From Atriophallophorus winterbourni (taxonomy: Eukaryota; Platyhelminthes; Trematoda; Plagiorchiida; Microphallidae): DNA of 64,000 nucleotides. How positions within the stretch are numbered: the first letter of the stretch is position 1; each line of letters starts with the position of its first letter. The stretch is from contig JACCGJ010009910.1 in the NCBI GenBank assembly GCA_013407085.1, positions 1-64,000 on the forward strand, in the 5' to 3' direction. The notes under the pieces are model-generated. The model was given only the letters and a program-made list of their open reading frames with translations. It was not told the origin of the DNA and ran no database searches. Shown piece by piece: positions 35,706 through 50,600 of the stretch. The translations under genes and the position numbers were made by a program.

Positions 35706-36137
35706 TCTTGCGATTCTTACAGATCACTATTGCGCGATCACTTGCGAATCCAGTCGCATAATTTTTAATTCAGATTGGTTCGTATAAGCCACAAGACTGG
35801 TAACCATCGTGGATGGTATGCCAACGTTTAAAGTGCCATCGACCCAGCGAACTTTAAAGCAGCTCTCATTCCAAGTTTCTACGATAAAAAAATGCATTGT
35901 CAAAACGCAGCAGACGGAGACGGGTTGAGTTGTTTCATCGTTCCGCAGTAAGGTAAGCACGGTTTTAACGCGCGTGCTTGACTCTATTCAATGATTTTCA
36001 TTGCTCGTTTTCGCAGTATAATAATCTCGTTTGGTTCTACCCCCATTCAGTATTCATTACTTTTTTATGCTTTACTTTTACTTCCTTTCAGGAAAGCAAG
36101 AAATTAACGCTCGCCACATTGATAAAAACTTTGAATA

Positions 36138-36165
36138 TTTATTATTTATTTATTTGTTCGTCTCC
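36138..36165 (-). promoter_or_regulatory. candidate poly(A) signals of the protocadherin-like gene
   Basis: On the minus strand this stretch contains several overlapping AATAAA hexamers about 185-210 bases beyond the stop codon. It is a plausible 3' end for the transcript. Confidence 0.5.
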
Positions 36166-36347
36166 GATCTCTAACCATTACTTCTTCATCATACACATCA
36201 TGAACTGAGTAGCGAATATCACTCATGTCTTCGTAAACGAAATTATTATAAAAATTCATACACGAGCATATAATGTATATTCAACCATATTCAATATTCA
36301 CATCGCCATATCAGAGGCAATTCATATTCAAATAGCAAACAAAGAAA

Positions 36348-36781
36348 TCATACAAATTCAGCTTGTTCACCGGAACCCCATCTAGTTCTCTGTGGTATCC
36401 GATCGCACGTATCTCCAACATGGCATGAACACGTCTGCGATGAATTTGAATTTGTACCACTATCGATCAGATCAATAAGATTTCCATCGCGAAATCCACA
36501 AAATCGATTGTTAGAAACCGCGAAATTCGATTCGCAGCAAGATGGCTGACGAAACTGTACGAATCCTTGTGCGGTCGGTACCGGACATTCAGTGTTTTTC
36601 TCTCGTGGACAGTGTTCCGAATGTGCTGGGATTAAACACGTGTGGTCACAACCCGTTTGATTTTGAATCGATTTCTGAAGTCGTTTGTGGGAAAGACATT
36701 GAGATGGGGTCGGTTGACCAGGTAGAAATGTGGACAGCATTGCACTGACGGGTCTCTTGGTATCCTGAATATCAACAGAGC
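36348..36781 (-). CDS. protocadherin-like, exon 10 (last, cytoplasmic)
   Basis: The acceptor ATTTTCCCAG precedes GCTCTGTTG. With the single G left by exon 9 the frame reads [20 protein letters not shown], then [14 protein letters not shown], and it ends ...GEQAEFV with TGA at 36348-36350. It encodes 143 residues rich in Ser, Asn, Cys and Gln. The alternative acceptor 17 bases further in also leaves an open frame but would break the phase. The assignment to this gene rests on phase, spacing and composition. Confidence 0.68.
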
Positions 36782-39700
36782 CTGGGAAAATTTTGTGACA
36801 ATGACTTGAAAGGCATAAATCAAATCAATAATGACATGTTGATACAAAATCTCTTGTCAGAATATGCAAAATCAATGTTTGTTTATCAATGATTTATATC
36901 AAGTTTAAATTAGCACTAATAAGAACATACATCTATAACATTTAAGCAAACATTATGCGCTTCTGTCATTAATAACATCACTAAATTGAAGACAGGGTTT
37001 CACTGTCAGTCTTTTTAAACTTATCACGATTCGATTCCGTGGGTATTTTGTGTTATCCAGCTATTTACTTAGGAGTTACGAAATCAAACTTATGCATTAG
37101 CTTTTAAAATCTGAGACACAGAATGAACATTAGGCTTGACGAACCTCTCATTGGATTTGAAATGATACGTAAGAAGTGCATGCTGTAGATGTCAAAAATG
37201 GTGTTTTACGATTGCAGCTTTGATTTCTAGCGCCTCGAGTTGAATTTATACAGCGTACGTATTCAAGCTGTTAATTTACATGAAACTTTAGCAGTAGCAA
37301 ATCCAGCTTAAGACACCCTTTCGCGATTCTTGTTATGGATATCAAAAGGTCTCGACGTGAGTTCTGCTTTGCGTCTATGAAACATACTGAGATACACACT
37401 CCGTTGTCCGAGAGTTAACGAATACACAGGTTGAGCAGAAGAACCGTTTAGTTTCAACCACTTTGACTGTGTAAATATTTATAAACAATGTCATTAGTGA
37501 ACGCTCTTTAAGCATGCGCACTTGATTTTCAAAGGGTTTAAACATACAGTTAATTTTACAATCCAGCTGGTGCATGGTACAACACTGAAAAAACGAACAG
37601 GTCGGGCAATTCAACTACCGTTATCTACGCATTTGGCCCTTATCAATTTCCTCGATATCCAAGACCTATCACGAATTTTTATTGTATTATTCGCTTCCCG
37701 AACACTTATATGCTGCTTAATCTACTTCCGTATCTTGTTTATACACTTAAATTTTAATTTTTACCATCCTATGGTTGTTGTTAAGCTTGTTGCTTTTTAG
37801 ACCATTAAAAACGTTGAATTACCTTGAATTACCACTCACTCGTCCAATTGCAATGAACGAATAAAAATAGCACTGATTGAGTAACGCAAAAACAGATGCC
37901 TTAGTTTAAACCAGTCACATTGGTTGGCGTAACATCTTACTTTCCAAATGTTACTTCGCATGAAAGCTTATGAGAGTTCACATTCTGGATACTACGACGA
38001 AATCCCGCCATGGCTTATCAAATCTATGTTCCAACTCTAATACAGCAACTTTATTGATTAATTCCTTAATGGTAACATGACTAATACCAAGTTAATCACA
38101 CTATTTAAAAACAGAGTCCACCACAGTAACTACCAAGGAATCGCTCTTGCATGTGTGTTTTATTTGGAATTTCCTACCTGCCAACTGGGTAAACTCAACT
38201 AATTTAATTACATTCATAACGAAACCTGATGCGTATATGCGAGCTAAGAATGATATTGTCACCACCCATTGAGAAATCATTTCCTAGCTTCTAAAAAGCA
38301 TCAAGTTTAACAATTATAAAGTTGAATGCTTTTCCAAACATCTTCCGAAGCTTGCTAGCAAACTTTTTGTCCAAGTGACTGTTTTCCACATAGACTGAAG
38401 GATGCGAAAAGCAATATCATATGTGTCTTACTAATGCTAAAATCTGCCAAAAATCACATTGGAGAAACACACGATATTTTTATAAATTCAAACACGGAGA
38501 TAAAAAAAACTTGTATCACAAAGAAACCACACCACGAAATGTAGAAACACGGTCAGCAATAAAATGTACAAGAATAACTCCATGTTGTACGCACAAAATT
38601 AGTTCGATTGGCCGCGAGTAATTTATCATCACCGCTCTTGTGACATATTGATGAATTAATTATCATTCTGTTTGTGTCCGCCGAATCAAGTGACTCTTTA
38701 AGGCAAGTGCTAGTTTGCCATTTGTTTGGCGTTCACGATAACTGGTTATAAGTTGACAATGTGACATTTTTGAGCAAGTACAACTTTGAATATTTGATGC
38801 CCATTTTCACAATCGTATTTACTTTTCTACCGTAGCTAAACTACATTTCATTGAGAAGGGTAATCGATATCAAACGAAGGTCATCTTGATTATCTAAAGC
38901 ATCCGATGATTATGGTATTTTAATTTTTTTCTGAATTCTTGAAACCGGAAGTATAGCTGCCAAGATTCATACACCGAGATAAAAACGATCTCATCGGCCA
39001 AATATGTTTTCTATCCTCAGAAGAGATCAAATTACTCACATCGATCATAATGGCAAACTTGCCGTAGTTTCTATTCGATCAGACATGGGCAAATAAAACG
39101 TTTCGGCCAAACTTTCGTATGAGTAAATTATCAAAATCGATACTCTCGCGTTGCAAAGTTTTAACATCATGCGACACAATGTGAAACATAAAATAATAAT
39201 AAAATTAATAACATTTACCTTTGAGTAGCTCACTGGATTGATCTGCCTGAGGAATTTGATAAGGAGAATTTCGGCAGTTGGCAATTTTACGCTGCTGTAA
39301 AAATCAACATTTCGCATTATAAAGATGAAACGAAATGCACTTTATACGAATCAAGAATGATATACTACAGAGTACACAATGTGCTTGAATATTTTATTTT
39401 AGGGTTCAGTTATACATTTGCATTCTCTCTGCTGATTTTGAGAAAATATGATTTTGATTATGAAAAATAATTTTCGACTGGAAATACCGCCTGGAGCTGG
39501 TCCCAAGGGTGTTGCTTTTCTTCACCAGAACGGAAAAGGGAAATGTTATCAAAAGGATGTGAATAAATTATATGCTTGGGAGACGCGGAGTTTGATAATG
39601 GATACCTTGGAAAATCATATCTTTCTTATAACGGGAGATGTGAACCGGATTTTCGTGAGTATATTTTATGATATGCTCTCGTCACGTATTATATTAACAC

Positions 39701-40254
39701 GAGGATAAAATGTAAAAATGGAAAGCGAACCAGAAATTAATTATGTTCTAAAATTTCATTTGTAAACGCAATGGTAAAATATTTGATTTCCCGTTTACGT
39801 GTAGATGACTTTATAATAGAAGACTACTGATTAAGTATCTTCATGAGATCAGATGGGAATAGTTAATAAACGAAAAATTAAATTGAATAAATAACAAATG
39901 TAGTGATGTGCGACATCCTTCAATCTATTGTCAGTTTTGTTTTTATCAGCCTTAACGCACATATACTAACACATGTTTATTTGCAGATCACCAAAGTTCA
40001 AATGCACCTTAAATGTCGCGTGACTAATGAAGTAAGTAAGTGAAGTGAATGTATTGTGTTGCTCACATCCCTCGCACTTATACACCACTACCGGTTTCTG
40101 GCTGTTTGCCGTCATCAGGCGGAGACAGTAAGATCAATTTCAGTGAGCCTCGAAACAGTGGCAAAGCGGTAAGTGAAGTGAAGTTTGGTGAATTTGGAAT
40201 GAGTTTGTGGTGTGTAAGACGCATTGCAATCTTGAACAAAAATACATATTTCTA

Positions 40255-40286
<32 letters not shown>

Positions 40287-40326
40287 GTAGATAGATGGAT
40301 AGATAGATAGATAGATAGGTAGGTAG

Positions 40327-40357
<31 letters not shown>

Positions 40358-40414
40358 GATAGATAGATTGATTGATTGATTGATTGATAGATTGATAGAT
40401 AGATAGATAAATAG

Positions 40415-40503
<89 letters not shown>

Positions 40504-43500
40504 CATAGATAGATAGATGGATGGATAGATAGATAAATTGATTGATCGCTTGTTTGAATTGTCGATTGTTTGAATTAATGATTGATCAAAACCATATTTT
40601 ATATGCGTAATTTCAATGTTTGATTGTTCAATATATTGCTACCTTGCTTGAACTAGATGCAATATATCGAATTTCCTCATTTATGTTCATTTCCATCACA
40701 ATAAATGTAATACAATTTTTAGAAAAATAACTAAATTATCAGTTAGTATATATGGCTGAAACATTTGTGTGCTCATTTTTAAATCAGTACATATTTTCAA
40801 ATATTTGTTTAACATGTATGATAGTCCGTTTCATAGGTCAGTTGTCTCGCAATAATCTCTATTCTCATGGATCAATTGAAACTACGAGTTTCCAACTTTC
40901 AAGATACGCTATACCATTAACGTTTCAAACATTTTTGGTCATTGCAACTTACATCAAAACTATCATCCGTTTCTTTCAGCGTCAACAAGCTTTCACAACT
41001 TCTCACGTTCCGCAATATTTTTGCACAATTCCCAATTCGTAAATATTCATTGGTGATTGCAGATCCATCGGATATCGGTGACCCAGTTTGCCTGGACTCA
41101 TCTAGCTTTTCCATCTTGATTGAGTAATTCGATCGAACGGGTTCAATGGTGCTGCTCTTTGCATACTTCACTGGTGCAATCTTTCGGTCTATTGCTAGCG
41201 TATTGTTGATAGTAGGATAATCTGTCTGCAAACAGAGCCTTGGAACAGTAAAGTTGTCGTATCGACAGAGGTTGGCTTTCCTTTCCCTTGTTTGAATAAA
41301 TGTGGTGTAGCCGTCATGGGTTAACTTCGAAGATTTTGTTTTACATCTTTTATCATCTGGATCGGTTGCACTGGCGACCGATGGCGAATGATGAGCGACA
41401 GGACACCTGAGTATCGTTCCAGTGGCGTGATCCAAGAGTATTTGATCGCTATAAAGATTTGAAATCGAATTGGCTTGTTTCATTTGCATTGGCGATTCCA
41501 TCATTTGACGGTCTTTATCGACAGCGCCTGTTTGCACAGATAACCAGCCATTACGATCAACAGCACGAAGTTGTCTTCGACGTGAGTTGAGGGCGAAACG
41601 AAAACCACGCCGTCCACAGAGGTAAACGGCCAGTCCAAGTAATACAAGAATGATGGCACAACTCAAGGCCACAATAGCAACCAGGATTGCACCAGCACTG
41701 ACAATGCCGCCCTCGTTTTGTACAGAATCGATTATTCGAGTATTTTTCCCATTTTGTGCGCTTTCTGGGTGTCGATTAAAACCTGCTTTGGGATTCACCA
41801 AACTTAACTCTGATTGTGGAAGTTTGTGTGCTGAGAAACGATGGGAATACATTCTCGGAGGACTGTCTGTGACCTATGCAAAGCATAAATATGAAAAATT
41901 TATGGTTAAACATACAGCACGTGTATAATAGTGAAGAGCATTTTTGGCGTACGACAGTGGATATGTAATGTATTGATCAGATATTGATCATCGTAGTGAT
42001 TTTACACGCTAAGTAGCATTCAAAATCATTTATGTGAAAATATGTAGATCGGCGGCTAAATGATATCCTACTTGCAGTGTTTTGCGTTTCCAGCAGTTCT
42101 ACACTATTTACAATAAAATGTTTCAAGCGCTACCCTGTTGTTGTATATACAATAAACTTGGGATTTCAATAAGTCGCTATTAGGCAATGTTAACGTATTG
42201 AGCAGGTATGAACATAATGTTCTCCTAAATAAGCCGTTTTAAGATTTCATCGTTGTATGCAAAACCAACGAAATCCAGGGATCCAAATTTAGCGTGGTTC
42301 GCCTAATATGACTGGAACAGCTTGACACTGATTGAGTGATCAGTCAACCAAATGCTTCGGATTTCATTGACATTATTTCACTATTAGTTTATAATACTTC
42401 CGATATAAATCTTACAGGGAGGTGATTGAAATTTCGCTGTTCGGTACGATCCGTTTTTAAATAGTTCGACCTCCGTCATCTTATTTTATAATTATTAACT
42501 ATGTTTTACTTTCTGCCTTCTTTTGTATACTTGTTTCTCGATGTATCTACTCGTTCGTTATCATTTATTGGGCCAGAGCAGTGGTTCTCAACCCATTTTA
42601 CATTGAGGTACACTATTAAACTTTTTACATTTTCACGGCATACCTCTCACCTCTCTATAATGATTCCGCAACACAGTGGTCGGGAACTATTGTTCTTGAG
42701 GGAAAACGGTTACAATGTGGTTGACTTTCAAACCTGAAGTGCGTCACACAGTACTTGTGAATCATCTCCACCTCAACAAGTACATCAGCTTACTCACATG
42801 GACAATCATTTGCACCTGGGTTGACCTTGGGGGAACTCCCGCATCCTGAACGAGAATATCCAACGCGTACATGCCGAGGTCACTTTCATCCAAATTGCGA
42901 TCGATAATCAATTCGGCAGACGTGCCTCCCATTCGGAAAACGTTGTTTCGGTTTCCGCTTACCAAGCCGTAGTGCAAGAGTGCATTGTGTCCTTCGTCAG
43001 GGTCACGTGCCTCTATTCGAGCGACAACCTCGTTGGACAAACATGACAGCATGCAATAGTTTAAACAAATTTACATTCAAGATTTATTGCAATAAAGCAA
43101 ATAGCTGCACTAATGTATAGACTTGACGGATAGGTATAGAAATGAGATAAATCAAATTCTGAAATGAGAATGCAACCAGTTTTCGGAATGTATAAAGTGA
43201 TTCAAGATAATTCTGGGTGTTTGATGATCTAAAATGCGTCAAGCTTAACAATAAACGTCGGATGTGAAAAATTAAAGTGTAAGTGTATAAAAAGCTAAGC
43301 AATTAGTATATAAGTAGTCGGGAAACGAATCATTAGAGAATAACTCGTATAATTTAGTGTCAAACTCATACAGGCTGGCCGAGTGAGCAACGGTAGAAGG
43401 TAAACGGTTCCAGGTAAAACAGACACGGACAGAATAAAAATACGTTAAACAATTTAAATGGGAATTAGGTATCACCGTCGTATAAGCATAGATCCGATAG

Positions 43501-44601
43501 TTCCGCGTATGTAATGATGAGAAAAATGTTGATATATACGGGAAAAACTGATCCCTCATGTATGTTAAAATCACTATGAGAAATAATATTGAAATGTTTT
43601 AAAAAAATGCTACTCAAAAGAAAAGTTTTCAATTGTACACAACAACGATTCGAAAGCAATCGGTTATGACGAAAATACGGATAGAATTTTCACTCATGTC
43701 CCAGCTTAATCAGATCAGGATCACTAAAACAAATAGGAAGCTAGATTAAATGTGTTGTAACCACAGAATTGGCACACTACTATAAGTCTTGATTATTTTA
43801 AATGTTTCAAAAAATCACTTCAACAAAGTATTCCAATGACTGATGGTGGTTTGTTGTACGAACCCTATGCAACAGTGGCATTCAAGTATAACTTTGTTTA
43901 CCATTTATCCACTGTTTCAAGGCTCACTGAACCTAATCTTACTGTCTCCACTCGATGACGACAAACAGCCAGAAACCGGTAGTGGAGTATAAGTGCGGGG
44001 GATGTGAGCAACACATCACTTTGGTCATCCATAAGCGCCTTGAGTGCTTGACCAAGAATCCCTTTTTGATTCTGTGTCTGAATATCGTGGTTCGTTGCAC
44101 AAACCCTATATAACAGTGGCATACAAGTTTAACTTTGTTTACCACTTTACCACTGTTTCAAGGCTCACTGAAACTGATATTGCTGTCTCCACCTGACGAC
44201 GACAAACAGCCAGAAACCGGTAGTGGTGTGTAAAGGATGGGGATGTGAGCAACACACTAGTTGGGAAGAACGTGCTCTTGATCGCTCACTTTGATGGCAC
44301 CGTGTAGAGCGTCACCTGCAAGCTGGGAAAGAGCAGATATTGCTCTTGACTGCCCAACGTTCATCGCGTCGTCAGCGCTAAACTTTTTCAATCTGCCGAG
44401 TACTGCCCATCGCTGTGTGAGCGGGCTGTTCGGTCAAATTAAACGCTGCTGAACATAAAACCCATGTGATGTATTTTCGACATCAACCGCGTTTGGCTAA
44501 CAACCAACTTGGGAGGGTTAAATATATCCCCCTAGGCGGAACGCAATGAAACAGAATGATATACATGTGCTTCATACAGACTAGTAATTGGATTTGCATT
44601 G

Positions 44602-44644
<43 letters not shown>

Positions 44645-47600
44645 GAGCAGACGGACGCAACTAACTGAATTTAAAACAAATCAATACACCGAATCTTTTA
44701 TTGCATTCAAAATTTATTGACGGAACATTGCCGACATAAATCATTTAGAGCTACGAATCTCCTACTCACTTCTCCCGAGGGTTCTCTAAAAGATACCGTG
44801 ACGTTTCCACGCCCGTTAGCTGGAAACACGATGATTGGGTCGTTGTCGTTCACATCGACAACGTAGATGTTGATTTTGGCCGTTGCCGAGCGCGGTGGTC
44901 GACCAGAGTCGGAAAGGATAACGGACAATTCGTACTCGGCTTGTCGTTCACGGTCCAACGATTGCGCGGTTGTCAGTTCACCGGTGGATGTGTCGAGCTT
45001 GAATTGCGAAGTTGAGGTGATGAGACGGAAGCGAAGTCGCGCATTGTCTGCTTCGTCGATATCACTTCCAAGAAGAATACCTGAATTGTTTGAAAAACGA
45101 AAAAAATCCTCCCATGGTTAAAACAAAACTGAGTGAATGTTTAAATTTCACACAAAAAATTCAGTTCATCGGTTTGCAGTTACTTGTAATAGCAGGTCGG
45201 TTTTTAATGAAGTGTATTTCTTTGAAGTTTTAAAGTTCACGATACATAAATCGTTAGCAAAACGTAACATATCGTAATTCACCAGTGTAGCATTAAAGCT
45301 GAAAGCCGTAAATTCCAAATTTCTCGCGCCCTTTTGAACAACTTTTACAAGAAATAAAATCACTCCCTAATACTCCCACCTTTTGGGATTGAATGAATTT
45401 AATGTAAGTCAAAAGGAACCATTTACGTACACAAAATTAGAAAGATTTTTAAGCATAAATAACAGGGAATATTGCAAAACTACTCTTTGGATTTCTTCGT
45501 ATATTATGGACGTTACATCAAAATATGCAGGCTGATAAATGTTGCTCAAAATTTAACTGATATTTTTAATCAATATAGAGTTCCCATAAACGTACCGACG
45601 TGCGTTACGGCTGGTTCATTTTCAGCGATTCGAAATTTGTAACAATTTTCATAATCGAGTCCAACGAATTCCGGTGTATTGTCGTTGACGTCTAACACGG
45701 ACAATTCAAAAGTGGCACTGCCGGTCAATGCATTCGGGCTTCCTTTATCTTTTGCGAATATTTCAAATCGATATCTGGATATTTACAGGAAAAATCGACA
45801 CATGATGTAATGTAATAGCTGAACAGAACATGTTCACTACACGCAGTAAGAATGTAATTAAACGTTATCGATTTCAATGGAGAAAATGCAATCCACCACC
45901 CAAGTTAAACTAGTTCAAAAGAAAGAATAAACTTAGTTATTCTTCAATTCCACTGTTACACAGGCTTCGTACAAAGAACCACGGTGTTCTAACACAGAAT
46001 CACATAGTGGGATTTCTGGCGAGGGATGTGAACAACACATTTCTTTGGTCATCCATAAGCGCCTTGAGTGCTTGACCAGGAATCACTTTGTGATTCTGTG
46101 TTTGAACACCATGGTTGGTTGTACGAACCCTATGTAACAGTGGCATTCAAGTATACACTTGTTTACCACATGTCCACTGTTTCAAGGCTCACTGAACTTA
46201 ATACTACTGTTTCCACCCGATGACGGCAAATAGCTAGAAACCGGTAGTGGTGTGTAAGTGCGTGGGATGTGAGCAACACATTAGTTTGGTCATCCAAAGA
46301 ATAAACTTGTTTGACCAATTGCTGTCATTCGCTGTAAAAGATAACTGCTTGCTACACGAATTGCAGCAATGAAAAGTGTTGGAGGCCATTTGAAATTAAA
46401 ATGTATATATTCACAATAATAAAAGATTTACAATTTGCTAATACGAATTAGGTCTTGCATCCACACAACTTATCATGCGTCACGGATTGTCAGAAGTAGA
46501 ATTTCCACTATCCTTTTCAAGCTAGATATAATTATATGAACCGCTTGACTTATAAACATTAAGTGTTATGCTTGATTTGCCAATATTTTTGAAACGTAGC
46601 AAAGATAATCAGAGCTATTTTGAAATAATGAACGTTGGGCGATCGCGTTTAAATGAAGCAACGAAATTATATGTAATCAAAGTTATAGCAACAAAACTTC
46701 TTTTCACAAAATCTCTTAGTTTCCTCTGTGAAAAGGTATTTCAACCTCGCTTTAAACCTCTCAAATAAAGACACCAATCGTTTAGGAAGATCTATTTTTC
46801 TTATCCTGAAATCATCGATGTCAAATTAATCTTGTTATAGCGGTATCTTTTCCTCCAAATTAAATGAACAACAGCTTCTACAACTCAAATAAAATCCCAC
46901 CGATCGATCAGCGTAATTGATTTAAATTTTCAAATGAATTTTAAGGATGCCTGACGCAGGCGCAAGTGCTTATGACACCTGAATGATTGATAAAATAGCT
47001 GAGAATGTTGAGATGCAATCGAGTTGTCTTGGCAGAAAGGATTTCAACGTGATTGAAAAAGAATTGAGGATGAGTTGCCCTACTCGTTCAACAACGGAAA
47101 ACCTCTCGATTGAACGGGAAATCTCGAGAATATTTATGGGTAAAATTTGACGGTTAAAAATTTTCAAACCAGTCTGATGGCTCTAAACAGTGTGAGGCCA
47201 GGACAATTGGATTATTCTGCTCGAATAACGCCAACCTTCCAACTTAGCTATCTATAACAGTGGTAATCTGATTAGGAAAAGTTAAATTTGCGCGCACATT
47301 GCTTGAAGGATATTGAACAATTCAGTTTTATTGAATTAAATTCAATTCGAATGAGATTTCAATCAAAGAAAATATTCAGAGTTGATGAGATGCATGTTGG
47401 TTTATTGACGAAGCGAAATATTGTCTCGAAACTAGCTTCGCTTTCGTTTATTTTACGACCAATTGTATTTTTATTCGATCGGCTTGCTTGTGCAGTCTTA
47501 TAATGATCATTAATCACGTGTGTTGTCCTCGTTGTTGATTGCCTTGCATGTATAAATATTGGTCATCATGTATTGAAACACCAATAACGGAAAACAAAAT

Positions 47601-50600
47601 GTTCGCGCTATTGCCTTCTAGTTTACTCAAAATTAAGTTGCACGTTATACTCGAGCACCTCAATCCGACCTATAGTGGATTGTCTTCGTGTTGATTTAAC
47701 ATACAATAATAGCCCATAGATGTTTTATAACTTTCTGTTAGAAGGCTTTATTTCGACCAGCGTGATAGTCCGAAACTTGTAAGCTATTTCATTTCCATCA
47801 CTAATCCGAGCTTCGAAACGCTTTTTTAATTAGACAAATTCGAGTGAACCAATAATCGTTTTAGTGCAGACAGGCTTTTATAAATGTTCACGCCAATTAT
47901 CACTATGATTGATATATTATCTAAGGGTATTTATTATAAATGGGTCTAATAATATTTTACACGTTGTAAAATTTTCATAAATGTTCTTGTACATTTAGCA
48001 AATGTTAATTTTACAGGACTTATTCTCTATAATCGTTAAAAATTAGGACGCAAGGCATCGGTGGTTTATGACTGACCAACACGCTCCCAATTACCGCCTG
48101 GAGGAAGACAACAGTACAAAACCGTTGGTGTCGTGTGCATGTTATGAGAGCAAGAAACAACACTATTTGACTGAGTATAAGACATAAATAGAGCGAATGA
48201 TATCATTTTCGGTATTTCAAATCAAGCTCAACAATACATGTATAGGAAAAGTGAAATATAAACACTGAATGTGATTAATATCAAGCATTAAATTGATATT
48301 AATTTCACACGATATTGATCTAACTAGCTAAGTCTCCGTGACTCGTTGTTGGGAACCGTGTAAACCACAGAGAACGCATCCTCAAGTTTCACTCGATGGT
48401 TCATGCCGACCAGATGAGCTAGGGGATAACTATTCATCTTCCCAGATCCATTTTTGTAACACCTACTTGGGTGATGTTCAGACGTTCGCTTTACTAGTTT
48501 CCACGTCGTACACTCAAAGTACTCAGCACCACAGGTAAACTGGTAAAATCACAATGAATTTGCCTGAAGAGGAACCCGGTATTTAAGCTGCTGTCTGATC
48601 GCCGAGTTTTATTAAAAACTATTCGCACTTTTTCACAGGTGAAGGGCCTTTTATCTATTTGTTCTAGCTTTCTGGTCCGTGATTCACTAGAAGCATCGTA
48701 TTTTATTTGAAGTTGAAGATATAAAGGCTTTATGGCACTGTTAGTACGGGTCTATTTCTAGCCGTTCCGCGCAAGTGTATTTTGATGAATCATGTTGGAT
48801 AACAGTATTCAATCAAAAAACGTCCTATCAGCGCAAGTTCTTTCACCAAATGCTCATGTGAAGAAGTTATGTACCAAATTTCTTTTAATCTTCATTGGGA
48901 CTGCGCGCAGAAAGTGTGTGCATGGTTGGTTTTCGGAAAACCCGTCTTCTAAATGTTTCGTCTTGTCTTCTTGTTAGTAAAACATCGAGGATAGCTAAGC
49001 GTCAATTATCTTCCAGGTCTTAAGTAAATGAGCCATTTTCATGAGCATTATGATAATCAGCGAGTAAGTTGTTGATATCCAATTTCTTATTGCAAATGAT
49101 AAACATATCATCCATATATCGTAAATACATGTCGAGTTCCTACATTGCCGCACTCAATGGCCCTTGCTCCAGCATGGCCATCTAAATATGCGCTAGTAAA
49201 GTTCCCAGAGTGAACCCATGGCAACTCCATCAATTTGTAATCATTCTTTCCTGATAATGACTTGTAAGAATTTCCCATAAATGTAGTTCGATTTTTCAGT
49301 GTTGTCTTTGACGTCGATCAATAATTGGAATTTAGTTGAGTCTTTTAATATATCTGACATTTTCTTCAAATAGTCCGTTCGATTTACTAAAACTATTCCA
49401 TCGCCTTTGCCACGTCTTGCTAACATTATCGTTTCATTTCTAAACATACGTTTCAATTCTATTTGATGTTCCTTCCTTCTTATTCATTTCGCTGTTGTCA
49501 TCGACGTCATTCTATAGTTGTAGCACAAGTTGACGAGTTCAGACATAAATCTCTCTAAATCTCCTTTCAACGAGGGTACGTACTTTTCTCTTTGAGCACA
49601 GAATTGTTCAAATGCAGTTTGTCTATCGATCTAGTTTAGCCACTTCGGCTCATCACAAAATTTGGGACCTCCAACTCTATCTAATTCAAAACCAGATCAG
49701 ATAAGTTCTGAACAAAATTTTCTGAGTTCGATGGGGTTGTTGACTTTCTAACATTTTTATCAATTTCTCAATTCATTTAACACGTCTTTTCTCACAAAAT
49801 TGTGAGAAATATTCTTAAAAGGTAACTGCCAAATCCAAGGGTATAGATTCGACTATTGAGATTCTTTGTGAAATACTCCTTGTAAAATAGTTATTTTCGT
49901 TTTCAAACTTTAGATTATGTCCTCAACAAGGAAATATAACCAAGTATGAAAACCTTAAGTCTTCAATAAAATTTTTGTTGTTAATTTTATGAAACACCAA
50001 TGTACTGAAATCAAATTGAAGTAAAACACATTACACCAAGAAATTTATCATCATCTTTCGCTGCCACTAACACACAAACTGCAGCGTCACTGATGCATGC
50101 ACTGAGTAATTCATTGATATTTAGGTATTATATGAAATTAATTTTTGCTTGAAGATGTGTTTTATTAAAATTCAATGTTACCTAACTTTCTAAATTAAAT
50201 ATGGAGAGATTTATACATTATGTACTTCTCCCGTAAAGCATACTTACTCTACTACATTTAGCTAGAAACGAATGATCTCAACTGTTGCTTCCAACCAGGA
50301 ACAAAGAAACTCCCGAGGCGAAAAGCAAAGGTAAATTGTAAAAATCTTCGCCATTCATTACAGTTGAAAATGATCATGTCAAATATGTTGCTAATTTGCA
50401 TTCTTCTCTCGAAATCAAACCATTTATTGCCAGGATATTTTCCCCTTGTCTGTCAGGCATCAAGCGTGGATAAATGATGTCAAATTAATTGATAAACGAT
50501 GCTGTGGCGTGTCGGTGAGTTGACGATAATAGGACGCGGCCAAAAAACCGAAGCTTTCGGAGGTGCACACGCGATCAGTGAAAGTAATTCGGTAGATCCG

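Larger units (their letters stand above)
43838..44258 (+). mobile_element. family B hammerhead retroelement, two ribozymes
   Basis: Two ribozymes lie 241 bp apart (ACCGG at 43975 and 44216). The copy starts inside a unit (GTTGTACGAACCCTATGCAA) and ends at GATGTGAGCAACACACTAG. It is antisense to the protocadherin gene. No clear target duplication was found. The right end abuts family D repeat DNA. Confidence 0.8.

Noticed and set aside
40252..40506. 84-codon repetitive Tyr-Leu-Ser-Ile protein
   Set aside because: Translation of the GATA microsatellite.
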